A DNA stretch of 64,000 bases from Lachnospiraceae bacterium (GCA_017431345.1 JAFRLH010000005.1:1-64000); one strand, 5' to 3'; shown: positions 8,412 to 17,185, counted from the first letter of the stretch. Notes: generated from the sequence alone by a model not told the origin. Numbers and translations are program-made.

Positions 8412-8885
8412 TCAGTCGCGGACCGGTCCGGATCGTTCTGCCGGACGGGAACTGTCCGTTCCGGGCCTGGAATTTCTCAGGTAATGCAGCGTGCTTCTGA
8501 GAATATGTCCGCAGAACTGCAGCTCTTCGGGCGTACAGCTTTTCAGGAGGCGCATCAGATCCTGTTCGCTGAGATGGTAGAAGATCCCTCCGTTCTCAGC
8601 GAGATCGAATGTCCAGTCGGCATAATTCAGATCGGACCGGAAATCCGCATGGCTCAGGTTAAAGAGCTCACACAGGCGGTCCTCGACTTTCCTGGACAGA
8701 TCCCTGGTACCGCGTTCAAGCTGGCCGAGATAGTTGGATGTGATCCCCAGGAGTGAACTCAGCTCTTCCTGTGTCATGTTCCACAGGGTGCGTTCCCGGC
8801 GGATCCGCATACCGATTTCCATGCGGAGTTTGTCCCGTTCGGTCAGGGTCCTTCCTGATGATCTGATGTGTTTTCTTTCTGCCAT
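8412..8885 (-). CDS. XRE-family helix-turn-helix regulator
   Basis: A 157-residue DNA-binding protein. A Cro/CI-type HTH spans about residues 24-80 (RRERTLWNMTQEELSSLLGI, then YLGQLERGTRDLS). The C-terminal part (DLMRLLKSCTPEELQFCGHI) is a helical region seen in short clostridial XRE regulators. It is divergent from ctpA, and a perfect 17-base palindrome lies in the shared upstream region, so autoregulation or control of ctpA is plausible. Its signal is not evident. Confidence 0.8.
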   Translation of the reverse strand: MAERKHIRSSGRTLTERDKLRMEIGMRIRRERTLWNMTQEELSSLLGITSNYLGQLERGTRDLSRKVEDRLCELFNLSHADFRSDLNYADWTFDLAENGGIFYHLSEQDLMRLLKSCTPEELQFCGHILRSTLHYLRNSRPGTDSSRPAERSGPVRD

Positions 8886-8966
8886 AGATGATTACTGCGG
8901 GGTGAAACATTTGAGTGGACTGGTTCTATTATATATCAACATCTGCACTAAAACTATAGACAAACC

Positions 8967-8983
8967 GTGGTGTTGAACACCAC
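8967..8983. promoter_or_regulatory. Perfect palindrome between the XRE gene and ctpA
   Basis: GTGGTGTTGAACACCAC is a perfect 8-1-8 palindrome, 14 bases before the ctpA start. Its length and symmetry suit an operator for an XRE dimer. It could also fold at the 5' end of the ctpA mRNA. Confidence 0.5.
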
Positions 8984-8997
8984 AGAAAGTGTAAAAA

Positions 8998-10365
8998 ATG
9001 GAAGAGCATTTCAGCAGGGAAGAGTATCAGGATGATTTCAATGACCGGTATGTTCCGGAAAGAAAAAAGGGAAGCAGATTTGCCGCCGGTTTTCTCACAG
9101 GATCTTTCTGCACATTATGTGTGTGTGCGTTGATCATAGGAGCGATGCTTCTGCTGACGGGAAAATTCATGATCCCCGGATTGCCTGTCGGAGGTCCCTC
9201 CGTATCCGTCACACCGGCAGAAACACAGGGGAGCCCGCAGCAGGAACAGACAGACGGTGCACAGGACCAGCAGGCGCAGAGCACGGATCAGACTTCGTAT
9301 GCGCCGGATCCCGGTGAATTCTCGGATGCGTTTGAAGCCAAGATCACGGAAATCAACAAATATATTGATCCGATGTTCATCTTCCCGATCGACAGGGAAA
9401 AGATGCTGAATGAAGCGATCAAAGGATATATGAACGGCCTCGGGGATATCTATTCCTCTTATTACACGCCGGAAGAATATAAGGAGACGCTGGATGATTC
9501 CGACGGCAATTATGTGGGAATCGGCGTGGTGGTCCAGCAGGATGCCAATACGAATGCCGTAAAGGTAATGAATGTTTATCCGGACAGCCCGGCTGAAGCA
9601 AGCGGCATGCAGAATGAAGACATCATTATTAAGGTAGAAGGGGAAGATATCTCAGCCTGGTCACTGAACGAAGTCGTCAAAGCGATCAGAGGCGAGGAGG
9701 GAACCCCGGTCAACATTACTGTATACAGAAGCGGCGAAGAAATTGAGATCTCAATGATCAGAAAGGGGCTCACGAAGATCACTGTGGAAAGCGAGATGCT
9801 GGAGGATCATGTGGGATATATCAGGCTCACCGAGTTTGACGCCGTGTCGATCGATCAGATGAGGAAGGCAGTCTCAGAACTGAAAGCGCAGGGAATGGAG
9901 CGGATGGTCCTGGATCTGAGAGACAATCCGGGCGGCCTTCTGACTACTGTCGTTACACTGGCGGACGACTTCCTCCCGAAAGCCAATATCTTTTATTTTA
10001 AGGATAAGGCAGGCAACCGTACGGATTATAACTCCGAGGCGCCGTTGATCTACGATGGCCCCATGACAGTACTGATCAACGGAAATTCGGCCAGCGCCTC
10101 CGAGGTGCTCTCGGGAACGCTGAAGGATAACGGAAGAGCGGTGCTCGTAGGAGAGAAGTCTTTCGGAAAGGGAATCGTGCAGTCCTTCTATCCGCTTTCG
10201 GACGGCTCGGGCATAAAGATCACGACATCGCATTATTTCACGCCCCTGGGGACCGATATTCACGGCGTAGGCATTACACCGGATATTGAGATCAAAGATG
10301 ACAGGAATACGGAAGAGGATGAGCAGCTCGTAAGGGCTGTGGAAGAAGTGAAGAAGCTGAAATGA
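8998..10365 (+). CDS. S41 carboxyl-terminal processing protease
   Basis: A 455-residue membrane-anchored serine protease of the CtpA family. A cytoplasmic N-terminus is followed by one membrane helix (about 28-56) and a Gln/Ser/Thr-rich linker. A PDZ domain follows (NYVGIGVVV ... GMQNEDIIIKVEGEDI) and then the S41 catalytic core. The nucleophile Ser is in NGNSASASE (about 364) and the general base Lys in GEKSFGKGIV (about 389). It probably processes or degrades exported proteins outside the membrane. It is divergent from the XRE gene. The ATG at 8998 has only a weak ribosome binding site. Confidence 0.88.
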   Translation: MEEHFSREEYQDDFNDRYVPERKKGSRFAAGFLTGSFCTLCVCALIIGAMLLLTGKFMIPGLPVGGPSVSVTPAETQGSPQQEQTDGAQDQQAQSTDQTSYAPDPGEFSDAFEAKITEINKYIDPMFIFPIDREKMLNEAIKGYMNGLGDIYSSYYTPEEYKETLDDSDGNYVGIGVVVQQDANTNAVKVMNVYPDSPAEASGMQNEDIIIKVEGEDISAWSLNEVVKAIRGEEGTPVNITVYRSGEEIEISMIRKGLTKITVESEMLEDHVGYIRLTEFDAVSIDQMRKAVSELKAQGMERMVLDLRDNPGGLLTTVVTLADDFLPKANIFYFKDKAGNRTDYNSEAPLIYDGPMTVLINGNSASASEVLSGTLKDNGRAVLVGEKSFGKGIVQSFYPLSDGSGIKITTSHYFTPLGTDIHGVGITPDIEIKDDRNTEEDEQLVRAVEEVKKLK

Positions 10366-10397
10366 TGAAGCGGACGATTGCATTCCGCGAACAACGT

Positions 10398-10437
10398 AAA
10401 AAAACAGGTCCTGCGGCAGCCGCAGGACCTGTTTTTA
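10398..10437. terminator. Bidirectional terminator between ctpA and mscL
   Basis: AAAACAGGTCCTGCGG pairs perfectly with CCGCAGGACCTGTTTT. A and T tracts on each side serve both convergent genes. Confidence 0.9.
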
Positions 10438-10445
10438 CGATTTCC

Positions 10446-10826
10446 TTATTTCTTCAGCAGATCTCTGATCTCGGTGAGAAGAACGATGTCAGCGGGCGTC
10501 TCAGGCTCGGGTTCGGGCTCAGGCTCCTGCTCTTTCTGGAATTTGTTGAATGCCTTGATGATGCAGAACAGCACGAAGGCGGTGATCAGGAAGTTGATGA
10601 TCGCCTGAATGAATGCGCCGATCATGAGCTGTGCGCTTCCGACAGTGATCGCCAGCTTGGAGAAATCGATCCCTCCGATAGCCATTCCGATGATCGGTCC
10701 GATCACGTTATCAACGAGCGCTGTGATGATAGCTCCAAATGCGCCGCCGATGATGATGCCGACTGCCATGTTCATTACATTTCCTCTTGCAATGAACTCT
10801 TTGAATTCTTTCATGAATCCACCCAT
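10446..10826 (-). CDS. mscL: Large-conductance mechanosensitive channel
   Basis: A 126-residue MscL, the usual family length. It shows the N-terminal amphipathic helix (FMKEFKEFIARGNV), the glycine-rich first membrane helix (MAVGIIIGGAFGAIITALVDN), a short loop and the second membrane helix (AIINFLITAFVLFCIIKAFN). The C-terminal helix follows a Pro-Glu repeat linker. It vents solutes during osmotic downshock. AAAGGAGG precedes the ATG by 10 bases. Confidence 0.95.
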   Translation of the reverse strand: MGGFMKEFKEFIARGNVMNMAVGIIIGGAFGAIITALVDNVIGPIIGMAIGGIDFSKLAITVGSAQLMIGAFIQAIINFLITAFVLFCIIKAFNKFQKEQEPEPEPEPETPADIVLLTEIRDLLKK

Positions 10827-10879
10827 GTTGCATTTTCCTCCTTTGTAAAAAACTATTAATAATAGTGTTTTTCAGATAG

Positions 10880-10908
10880 ATTATAATTCTCTTTTTGAAT
10901 AATGTAAA
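10880..10908 (-). promoter_or_regulatory. mscL promoter
   Basis: On the minus strand TTTACA (10903-10908), a 17-base spacer and TATAAT (10880-10885) lie about 55 bases upstream of the mscL start. Confidence 0.7.
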
Positions 10909-10969
10909 GATTAAAAACAGCTTTACTTGTTGGCAGAAATCACAGATGACAGAATATGTCTGCCTGGCG

Positions 10970-12604
10970 TTACGACCTGTTCTGCTGTTCTACGAGTCTG
11001 GTTCCGCCGTAGATCTCACGAAGCTTCGGCTTGTCGATCTTTCCGGTGGCGTTTCTGATCACGTCCGCAAAGATGAGCTTTCTCGGTCTCTTGTAGCGGG
11101 GCAGATCCAGGCAGAAATGATTGACTTCGTCCTCGGTAAGCGTCTCGCCCTTTACGACCTGGATGATCGCTGCGGCGATCTCGCCCTGGCGGTGATCCGG
11201 CAGGCCGATGACGGCAACATCGTGGATCTTCGGATGCGCTGCCAGGAAGGATTCGATCTGTACGGGATACAGATTCTCACCGCCGGAGATGATGACGTCT
11301 TTCTTCCTGTCTACCAGGAAGATGAAGCCGTCCTCATCCTGCATTGCCATATCGCCGGTATGCAGCCAACCGTTCTTCAGGACTTCAGCGGTTGCTTCCG
11401 GATTCTTGTAGTATTCCACCATAACGCCGGGGCCTTTTACGCAGAGCTCGCCGACAGTTCCCTGTTCTACGGGATTTCCTTCGGGATCCACGATCTTTGT
11501 CTTCCAGCCCACGCCGGGGATACCGATCGCGCCGACTTTATGGGTGTTCCCGATGCCGAGATGCACGCAGCCGGGGCCGGTCGATTCCGAAAGACCGTAG
11601 TTCGTATCATACTGATGATGCGGGAAGTATTCCATCCAGTGCCTGATCAGGCTCGGGGGAACGGGCTGTGCGCCGATGTGCATGAGCCGCCACTGGTGAA
11701 GCTGGTAATCCTCGAGCTTCAGTCTGCCTGCGTCAAGCTCTGCCAGGATATCCTGCGCCCAGGGCACCAGGAGCCATACATTCGTACAGCCTTCATTGGA
11801 GACTGCCTGGAAAATGGATTTCGGTGTATTTCCTTTGAGGAGTACAGCACGGCTGCCGGTATAGAGGGATCCGAACCAATGCATCTTCGCACCGGTGTGA
11901 TAGAGCGGCGGGATGCAGAGGAAACAGTCGTTCTTTGTCGTTTGATGATGTGCGGCTTCCATGGCGGCACTCTGGCTTAACGCCTGATGTTTCAGCAGGA
12001 TGGGCTTCGGGAAGCCTGTCGTGCCGGAGGAGAAATAGATCGCCGCAAAATCCGTATCCTCGATCAGGACCTTGGGGGCTGTCGAGGAGGCGTTGGAAGA
12101 CTGACGGAAGTAATCCTCCGCATAGGAGGGACACTGATCGCCTACATAATAGATAAGCATGTTGTGCTTGATTTTATGAGAGATATCCTCGATACGGCCG
12201 ATGAATTCCGGGCCGAAGAAGATGACGTCCGAATCGGAAGCCTGCAGGCAGTAATCGATCTCGTCTGCCGTAAAGCGGAAGTTCAGCGGCACGGCCATGG
12301 CGCCTGATTTCAGGATGCCGAAATAGATGGGCAGCCATTCCAGGCAGTTCATCAGCAGGATGGCACATTTCTGACCGCGCGAAATCCCATGCTCGAGCAG
12401 CATGTTGGCAACGCGGTTGGCTTTTTCGTCAAATACCGACCATGTGATCTCCCGGCGGTAGAAGGACGTGGAAGTGGGCTGGATCAGTTCGTATTCTTTC
12501 CATGTCACACGCTGCTCTTCGCGGATCTCGGGGTTGATCTCCACGAGCGCTACTTCATCACCGTACAATTTGCTGTTTCTTTCAAGAAGATCTGTAATTG
12601 GCAT
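10970..12604 (-). CDS. Acyl-CoA synthetase (AMP-forming, ANL superfamily)
   Basis: A 544-residue adenylate-forming ligase that activates a carboxylic acid to its CoA thioester. Family motifs are IYFSSGTTGFPKPI (P-loop), YGLSESTGP, WLHTGDMAMQDEDGFIFLVD and KDVIISGGENLYPVQIE, plus the catalytic Lys segment RNATGKIDKPKLRE. Its substrate cannot be read. Divergence from iorA across a 175-base promoter region, with paaK downstream of iorB, suggests an aryl or medium-chain acid. A palindrome at its predicted transcription start points to repression. Confidence 0.85.
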   Translation of the reverse strand: MPITDLLERNSKLYGDEVALVEINPEIREEQRVTWKEYELIQPTSTSFYRREITWSVFDEKANRVANMLLEHGISRGQKCAILLMNCLEWLPIYFGILKSGAMAVPLNFRFTADEIDYCLQASDSDVIFFGPEFIGRIEDISHKIKHNMLIYYVGDQCPSYAEDYFRQSSNASSTAPKVLIEDTDFAAIYFSSGTTGFPKPILLKHQALSQSAAMEAAHHQTTKNDCFLCIPPLYHTGAKMHWFGSLYTGSRAVLLKGNTPKSIFQAVSNEGCTNVWLLVPWAQDILAELDAGRLKLEDYQLHQWRLMHIGAQPVPPSLIRHWMEYFPHHQYDTNYGLSESTGPGCVHLGIGNTHKVGAIGIPGVGWKTKIVDPEGNPVEQGTVGELCVKGPGVMVEYYKNPEATAEVLKNGWLHTGDMAMQDEDGFIFLVDRKKDVIISGGENLYPVQIESFLAAHPKIHDVAVIGLPDHRQGEIAAAIIQVVKGETLTEDEVNHFCLDLPRYKRPRKLIFADVIRNATGKIDKPKLREIYGGTRLVEQQNRS

Positions 12605-12650
12605 GTCATATTACCTCTTGACAAAATAAGAATTTTGGGGTATTTATTGA

Positions 12651-12695
12651 TTTAACCCGTTAAAGCATCATAGCATTTATGCGGTGAATTGTCAA
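12651..12695 (-). promoter_or_regulatory. Promoter and palindromic operator of the acyl-CoA ligase
   Basis: On the minus strand TTGACA (12690-12695), a 17-base spacer and TATGAT (12667-12672) form a strong promoter. TTTAACCCGTTAAA (12651-12664), a perfect palindrome around CC, overlaps the expected transcription start. That is a typical repressor position. Confidence 0.65.
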
Positions 12696-12701
12696 TGGTG
12701 C

Positions 12702-12730
12702 TTGATTTTATTCCTGAATCTATTTATACT
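12702..12730 (+). promoter_or_regulatory. iorA promoter
   Basis: TTGATT (12702-12707), a 17-base spacer and TATACT (12725-12730) lie 49 bases before the iorA start, back to back with the ligase promoter. Confidence 0.65.
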
Positions 12731-12779
12731 CTAGTGAAATAGAACAGAATATACACCTCACAGAAGGGAGACCTTATAA

Positions 12780-14504
12780 ATGGCAAAAGAGATCATGCTC
12801 GGAAATAAAGCTGTGGCGCGCGGCCTTTTTGAAGCCGGCGTATGTTTCATTTCCAGCTATCCGGGCACACCCAGCACAGAGATCACGGAAGAAGCAGCAA
12901 AGTACGATGAGATATATTGCGAATGGGCACCGAATGAGAAAGTCGCCATGGAATCCGCTTTTGGTGCCTGCCTGGCCGGAAAGAGAGCTTTCTGCGCGCA
13001 GAAGCATGTCGGCCTGAATGTCGCTGCCGATCCGCTCTATACAATGTCTTATACGGGCGTAAACGCCGGTTTCGTGATCGGCGTGGCAGATGATGCAGGG
13101 ATGCATTCCTCCCAGAACGAACAGGATTCCCGCCATCATGCGATCGCCGCGAAGGTCCCGATGCTCGAGCCGGCGGATTCCGAAGAAGCGCTTGCATTCG
13201 CGAAGCTTGCCTATGAGCTTTCCGAAGAATATGACACCCCCGTTCTGATCAAGATGTGCACACGCGTAGCACATTCCCAGTCCATCGTGGAGACAGGGGA
13301 GAGAACGGTACCGGTAAAACCGTACGAAAAGAATATTGCAAAGTATGTCATGATGCCCGGAAACGCGATCCGCAGACACCCGTTCGTGGAAGAGCGCACG
13401 GCTAAACTGAAGGAATATGCTGAAACAGCGCCGGTGAACCGTGTGGAGATGGGCGGCACACAGCTTGGCATCATTACAGCATCCACTTCCTATCAATATG
13501 TAAAGGAAGTGTTCGGGGACAGCGTCAGCGTACTCAAACTCGGCATGGCCAATCCGCTGCCGGAAAGGCTGATCCGGGATTTTGCGGCGAAAGTGGAAAA
13601 GCTGGTCGTTGTGGAAGAACTCGATCCGATCATTGAGAACCATGTGCGCTCTCTGGGACTGGAAGTATCCGGCAAAGATATGCTTCCCATCTGCGGGGAA
13701 TTCTCACAGAACCTGGTCGCAGAAGCGCTTGGTGAAAAAGTGCCTGCTTCCGTATCGATCGATGATCCGATTCCTGCAAGACCGCCGGTCATGTGTGCGG
13801 GATGTCCTCACAGAGGCCTGTTCTATACGCTGAAAAAGAACAGATGCACTGTGCTCGGCGATATCGGATGCTATACCCTGGGCGCTGTACAGCCCCTGGG
13901 AGCCATGGAAATGACTCTGTGCATGGGCGCTTCCATCGGCGCGGCGCACGGCTTTAATAAAGTCCTGGGCGCTGAATCTGAGAAAAAGACAGTAGCTGTC
14001 CTGGGCGATTCGACCTTCATGCATTCCGGCATGACCGGCCTGGCAAATGTCGCCTACAACCAGTCCAATACGACAGTGATTATCCTGGACAATTCGATCA
14101 CCGGCATGACCGGACACCAGCAGAATCCCACGACAGGTTATAACATCAAGGGAGATCCTGCCGGAAAGATCGATCTGGAGGCACTGTGCAGGGCCATGGG
14201 CTTTGAACGGGTGCGTGTGGTCGATCCCTATGATCTGAAAGAATGCGACGCCGCACTGAAAGAGGAGCTTGCCGCAGAAGCACCTTCCGTGATCATTTCC
14301 AGACGTCCCTGCGCGCTGCTGAAATATGTGAAGCATCCGGGCCCGATCGCGGTCGACAGGGAGAAATGCATCGGCTGCAAAGCCTGCATGCAGATCGGAT
14401 GCCCTGCGATCTCCATTAAAGAAGGGAAGGCAATGATCGATACCACCCTGTGCACAGGATGCAAAGTATGTACGCAGCTGTGCAGATTCGGCGCTTTATC
14501 CTGA
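12780..14504 (+). CDS. iorA: Indolepyruvate:ferredoxin oxidoreductase, alpha subunit
   Basis: A 574-residue thiamine-diphosphate enzyme subunit. With IorB it interconverts aryl-2-oxoacids (indolepyruvate, phenylpyruvate and 4-hydroxyphenylpyruvate) and arylacetyl-CoA using ferredoxin. The pyrimidine-binding domain is N-terminal (LGNKAVARGLFEAGVCFISS). The TPP-binding region includes CAGCPHRGLFYTLKK and GDIGCYTLG, with GDSTFMHSGMTGL. Two [4Fe-4S] ferredoxin motifs lie at the C-terminus: CIGCKACMQIGCPA and CTGCKVCTQLC. The reaction is reversible in this family; direction is inferred from context. It is followed by iorB, paaK and an ACT-domain protein. Confidence 0.93.
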   Translation: MAKEIMLGNKAVARGLFEAGVCFISSYPGTPSTEITEEAAKYDEIYCEWAPNEKVAMESAFGACLAGKRAFCAQKHVGLNVAADPLYTMSYTGVNAGFVIGVADDAGMHSSQNEQDSRHHAIAAKVPMLEPADSEEALAFAKLAYELSEEYDTPVLIKMCTRVAHSQSIVETGERTVPVKPYEKNIAKYVMMPGNAIRRHPFVEERTAKLKEYAETAPVNRVEMGGTQLGIITASTSYQYVKEVFGDSVSVLKLGMANPLPERLIRDFAAKVEKLVVVEELDPIIENHVRSLGLEVSGKDMLPICGEFSQNLVAEALGEKVPASVSIDDPIPARPPVMCAGCPHRGLFYTLKKNRCTVLGDIGCYTLGAVQPLGAMEMTLCMGASIGAAHGFNKVLGAESEKKTVAVLGDSTFMHSGMTGLANVAYNQSNTTVIILDNSITGMTGHQQNPTTGYNIKGDPAGKIDLEALCRAMGFERVRVVDPYDLKECDAALKEELAAEAPSVIISRRPCALLKYVKHPGPIAVDREKCIGCKACMQIGCPAISIKEGKAMIDTTLCTGCKVCTQLCRFGALS

Positions 14505-14640
14505 TGCGGTAAAGTGTATTTAAAGTTGATGCGGTCACGGGAAACTATTGGCTGCAGGCTGTGGCTTTCCTGTGCTGACATATATACTGAGGAATGTGCT
14601 CCATTTATTCCTGGGTAAATACAATTACGGAGGAAAAGAA

Positions 14641-14712
14641 ATGCAGTACAAAAGGATCCTTAAGATGATTCTTAAACTGAGGAAAGGATTTGCCGCGTCG
14701 GCGGCGGAATGA
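14641..14712 (+). CDS. 23-codon mini-ORF upstream of iorB
   Basis: ATG at 14641 is preceded by GGAGG at 14629-14633 (7-base spacing) and opens a 23-residue basic peptide (MQYKRILKMILKLRKG ...). It stops at 14712, four bases before the iorB start. The ribosome binding site is much better than that of iorB, so the mini-ORF probably feeds ribosomes into iorB by coupling or acts as a leader. A stable product is unproven. Confidence 0.45.
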   Translation: MQYKRILKMILKLRKGFAASAAE

Positions 14713-14716
14713 AAAT

Positions 14717-15289
14717 ATGGAAACGAAAAATATCATGATCGTTGGTGTCGGCGGGCAGGGATCGCTTCTTGCCAGCAAGATGCTGGGAGCCCTTCTTCTT
14801 TCCAAAGGATATGACGTAAAAGTCTCTGAAGTGCACGGAATGTCGCAGCGCGGAGGCAGTGTCGTAACCTACGTGCGTTACGGTGACAAAGTCTATTCCC
14901 CTGTCATTGACCGGGGGGAGGCGGATTTCATTGTTTCCTTTGAACTCCTGGAAGCAGCCAGATGGCTTTCCTATCTGAAGCCTGACGGACAGATCGTCAC
15001 GAACACGCAGCAGATCGATCCGATGCCGGTCATTACCGGCGCGGCTTCGTATCCGGAAGATCTTGTTGAAAAAATGCGTGCGAAAGGCGCGAAGGTGGAC
15101 GCGCTTGACTGTCTGAAGCTTGCGGAAGAAGCCGGAAGCTCCCGTGCAGTCAATATCGTCCTGATGGGCCGTCTTTCCCATTACTTCGATATCCCTGAGG
15201 AAGAGTGGATGGCTGCGCTGTCCGCATGTGTCCCGCCGAAGTTTCTTGAAATGAATAAGAAGGCATTTTTGCTCGGCAAAAATGCATGA
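14717..15289 (+). CDS. iorB: Indolepyruvate:ferredoxin oxidoreductase, beta subunit
   Basis: A 190-residue gamma-type subunit of the 2-oxoacid:ferredoxin oxidoreductase family, partner of IorA. The N-terminal IMIVGVGGQGSLLASKMLG is diagnostic, and VSEVHGMSQRGGSVVTYVRYG follows. The ATG at 14717 fits the family N-terminus but has a weak ribosome binding site. A TTG at 14690 behind GAGGAAAGG would add nine basic residues. The gene lies 212 bases after iorA and directly after the mini-ORF. Confidence 0.92.
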   Translation: METKNIMIVGVGGQGSLLASKMLGALLLSKGYDVKVSEVHGMSQRGGSVVTYVRYGDKVYSPVIDRGEADFIVSFELLEAARWLSYLKPDGQIVTNTQQIDPMPVITGAASYPEDLVEKMRAKGAKVDALDCLKLAEEAGSSRAVNIVLMGRLSHYFDIPEEEWMAALSACVPPKFLEMNKKAFLLGKNA

Positions 15290-15378
15290 CCTTTCCGGTT
15301 CAGCAGGCGCTTCCGCCTTCGGGAGAAGATGCCCTGTCGGGAACAGGAAAGGTCAGCAAAACGAACAGGAGAAACAGT

Positions 15379-16680
15379 ATGGAGAGATACTATCAGAAAG
15401 AAATAGAATGTGCGTCCCGGGAGGAGCTTAAAGCGATCCAGGACGAGAAACTTGTCAAACAGGTAAAACATGTCTGGGACAATGTCCCTTATTATCGTAA
15501 AAAGATGGAAGAGAAGGGCGTCACCCCGGATGATATCAAGTCCGTTGACGATCTTCACAAGCTTCCTTTCCTTACAAAGGCAGATCTGAGAGAGGCGTAT
15601 CCTTATGGCCTGATGGGAAAGCCCCTCAAGGACTGTGTCAGGATCCAGTCCACTTCCGGAACTACCGGAAAGCGCGTTGTGGCGTTCTACACGCAGCATG
15701 ACATCGATCTGTGGGAAGAGTGCTGCGCCAGAGCCATCATGGCTGCAGGAGGCACGGAAGAGGATGTCTGCCAGGTATCCTACGGTTACGGCCTGTTCAC
15801 CGGCGGCCCCGGACTGAACGGCGGATCCCATAAAGTCGGCTGCCTGACCATTCCTACGAGCTCCGGCAATACCGACCGCCAGATCATGTTCATCATGGAT
15901 CTGCAGGCGACGATCCTCTGCTGCACGCCCAGCTATGCCGCTTATCTCGGAGAGCGTATGAAAGAGCTCGGCTACGGCCCGGACGACATTCCGCTTAAAG
16001 CGGGTATCTTCGGCGCGGAAGCCTGGAGCGAGGAGATGCGCCAGGATATCCAGAATACGCTCGGCATCAAGGCCTATGATATTTATGGCCTGACAGAACT
16101 TTCCGGCCCCGGCGTATCCTTCGAGTGTTCCGCACAGGGCGGCATGCACGTAAATGAAGATCATTTCATCCCTGAGATCATCGATCCCGACACCGGAGAG
16201 GTCCTTCCGGACGGAGAACAGGGAGAGCTTGTATTCACCGCCATCGACAAGGAAGCATTCCCGATGATGCGCTACCGCACCCGCGATGTGTGCTCCCTGA
16301 CCAGAGAGAAATGCTCCTGCGGCCGTACGCATGTCCGCATGGCGAAGCCGAAAGGACGTACCGATGACATGCTCATCATTCGCGGCGTGAATGTATTCCC
16401 GAGCCAGATCGAAACAGTGCTGCTTAAGCATGGCTATGCGGCGAATTACCAGATCGTTGTTGACAGAGTCAATAATACAGATACGCTGGATGTACAGGTC
16501 GAGATGACGCCCGAGATGTTCACTGATAACATGGGTGAGATCTCCGCCCGCCAGAAAGACCTGGTGGAAGGCCTCCGGTCCATGCTGGGCATCAAGGCGA
16601 AGGTATCGCTTGTTGCACCCAAGTCCATCGCCAGAAGCGAAGGCAAGGCAGTCCGTGTCATCGACAAGAGAAAAATTTAA
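15379..16680 (+). CDS. paaK: Phenylacetate-CoA ligase (AMP-forming)
   Basis: A 433-residue PaaK-type ligase making arylacetyl-CoA from an arylacetate, ATP and CoA. Motifs: the P-loop QSTSGTTGKRVVAFYT, IYGLTELSGPGVSFEC, YRTRDVCSLTREKCSCGRTH and the C-terminal RTDDMLIIRGVNVFPSQIE. The Lys segment KSIARSEGKAVRVIDKRK closes it. Length and order match short clostridial and archaeal PaaK enzymes linked to Ior. The ATG at 15379 follows AGGAG. With IorAB it links arylacetates to aryl-2-oxoacids through arylacetyl-CoA, either for salvage or for fermentation. Confidence 0.92.
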   Translation: MERYYQKEIECASREELKAIQDEKLVKQVKHVWDNVPYYRKKMEEKGVTPDDIKSVDDLHKLPFLTKADLREAYPYGLMGKPLKDCVRIQSTSGTTGKRVVAFYTQHDIDLWEECCARAIMAAGGTEEDVCQVSYGYGLFTGGPGLNGGSHKVGCLTIPTSSGNTDRQIMFIMDLQATILCCTPSYAAYLGERMKELGYGPDDIPLKAGIFGAEAWSEEMRQDIQNTLGIKAYDIYGLTELSGPGVSFECSAQGGMHVNEDHFIPEIIDPDTGEVLPDGEQGELVFTAIDKEAFPMMRYRTRDVCSLTREKCSCGRTHVRMAKPKGRTDDMLIIRGVNVFPSQIETVLLKHGYAANYQIVVDRVNNTDTLDVQVEMTPEMFTDNMGEISARQKDLVEGLRSMLGIKAKVSLVAPKSIARSEGKAVRVIDKRKI

Positions 16681-16710
16681 GAAGGTCCTTACAGGAAGAA
16701 AGGAGATAGT

Positions 16711-17145
16711 ATGAGCGTAAAACAGATTTCCGTATTTCTGGAAAACAGACCCGGTCAGCTGAAAAAGATGACCGGCGTGCTTGCAAATGCAAAGGTGGAT
16801 ATGCGTGCATTGTCTCTGGCCGAGACCAGTGAGTTCGGCATTGCAAGGATCATTGTGGACGATGCGTATTCCGCCGTCAATATTCTGAAGGACAACGATT
16901 TCGTTGCCAGCCTGACATCTGTCCTGGCTGTTGAGATCCCGGATGAAGCCGGCGGACTGGATAAACTCCTTACCTATTTTGCTGATGCGAATGTGAACAT
17001 CGAGTATATGTATGCTTTCCTCGGCGGGAAGAAGGAGAAGAAGGCGTATATGATCTTCCGTGTGGCGGATACCAAAAAGGCGGAAGTGGCCCTGAAGAAG
17101 AGCGGCCTTTATATCCTGAGCCAGGAGGAGATCGAAGAGATCTGA
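16711..17145 (+). CDS. Tandem ACT-domain protein
   Basis: A 144-residue protein made of two ACT domains (about 1-70 and 71-142). The first opens with KQISVFLENRPGQLKKMTGV and the second contains GLDKLLTYFADANVNIEYMY. ACT domains bind small ligands, often amino acids. Stand-alone tandem ACT proteins commonly sit beside ior/paaK clusters. It lies 30 bases after paaK behind AAAGGAGA and probably closes the operon. It may sense an aromatic or branched amino acid; that is inference. Confidence 0.85.
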   Translation: MSVKQISVFLENRPGQLKKMTGVLANAKVDMRALSLAETSEFGIARIIVDDAYSAVNILKDNDFVASLTSVLAVEIPDEAGGLDKLLTYFADANVNIEYMYAFLGGKKEKKAYMIFRVADTKKAEVALKKSGLYILSQEEIEEI

Positions 17146-17159
17146 AGGAAGTTTAAACG

Positions 17160-17185
17160 GGCGGCCGTGATCTGCGGCCGCCTTT
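17160..17185 (+). terminator. Terminator of the ior-paaK-ACT operon
   Basis: GGCGGCCG pairs with CGGCCGCC and is followed by TTTCC, 15 bases after the ACT gene. Confidence 0.75.

Noticed and set aside
10895-11980. Long plus-strand frame over the acyl-CoA ligase
   Set aside because: The minus strand carries a complete ANL ligase with every family motif. The plus frame has none and no ribosome binding site.
15181-16431. Minus-strand frame of 416 codons over paaK and iorB
   Set aside because: It spans two well-supported plus-strand genes and shows no family features.
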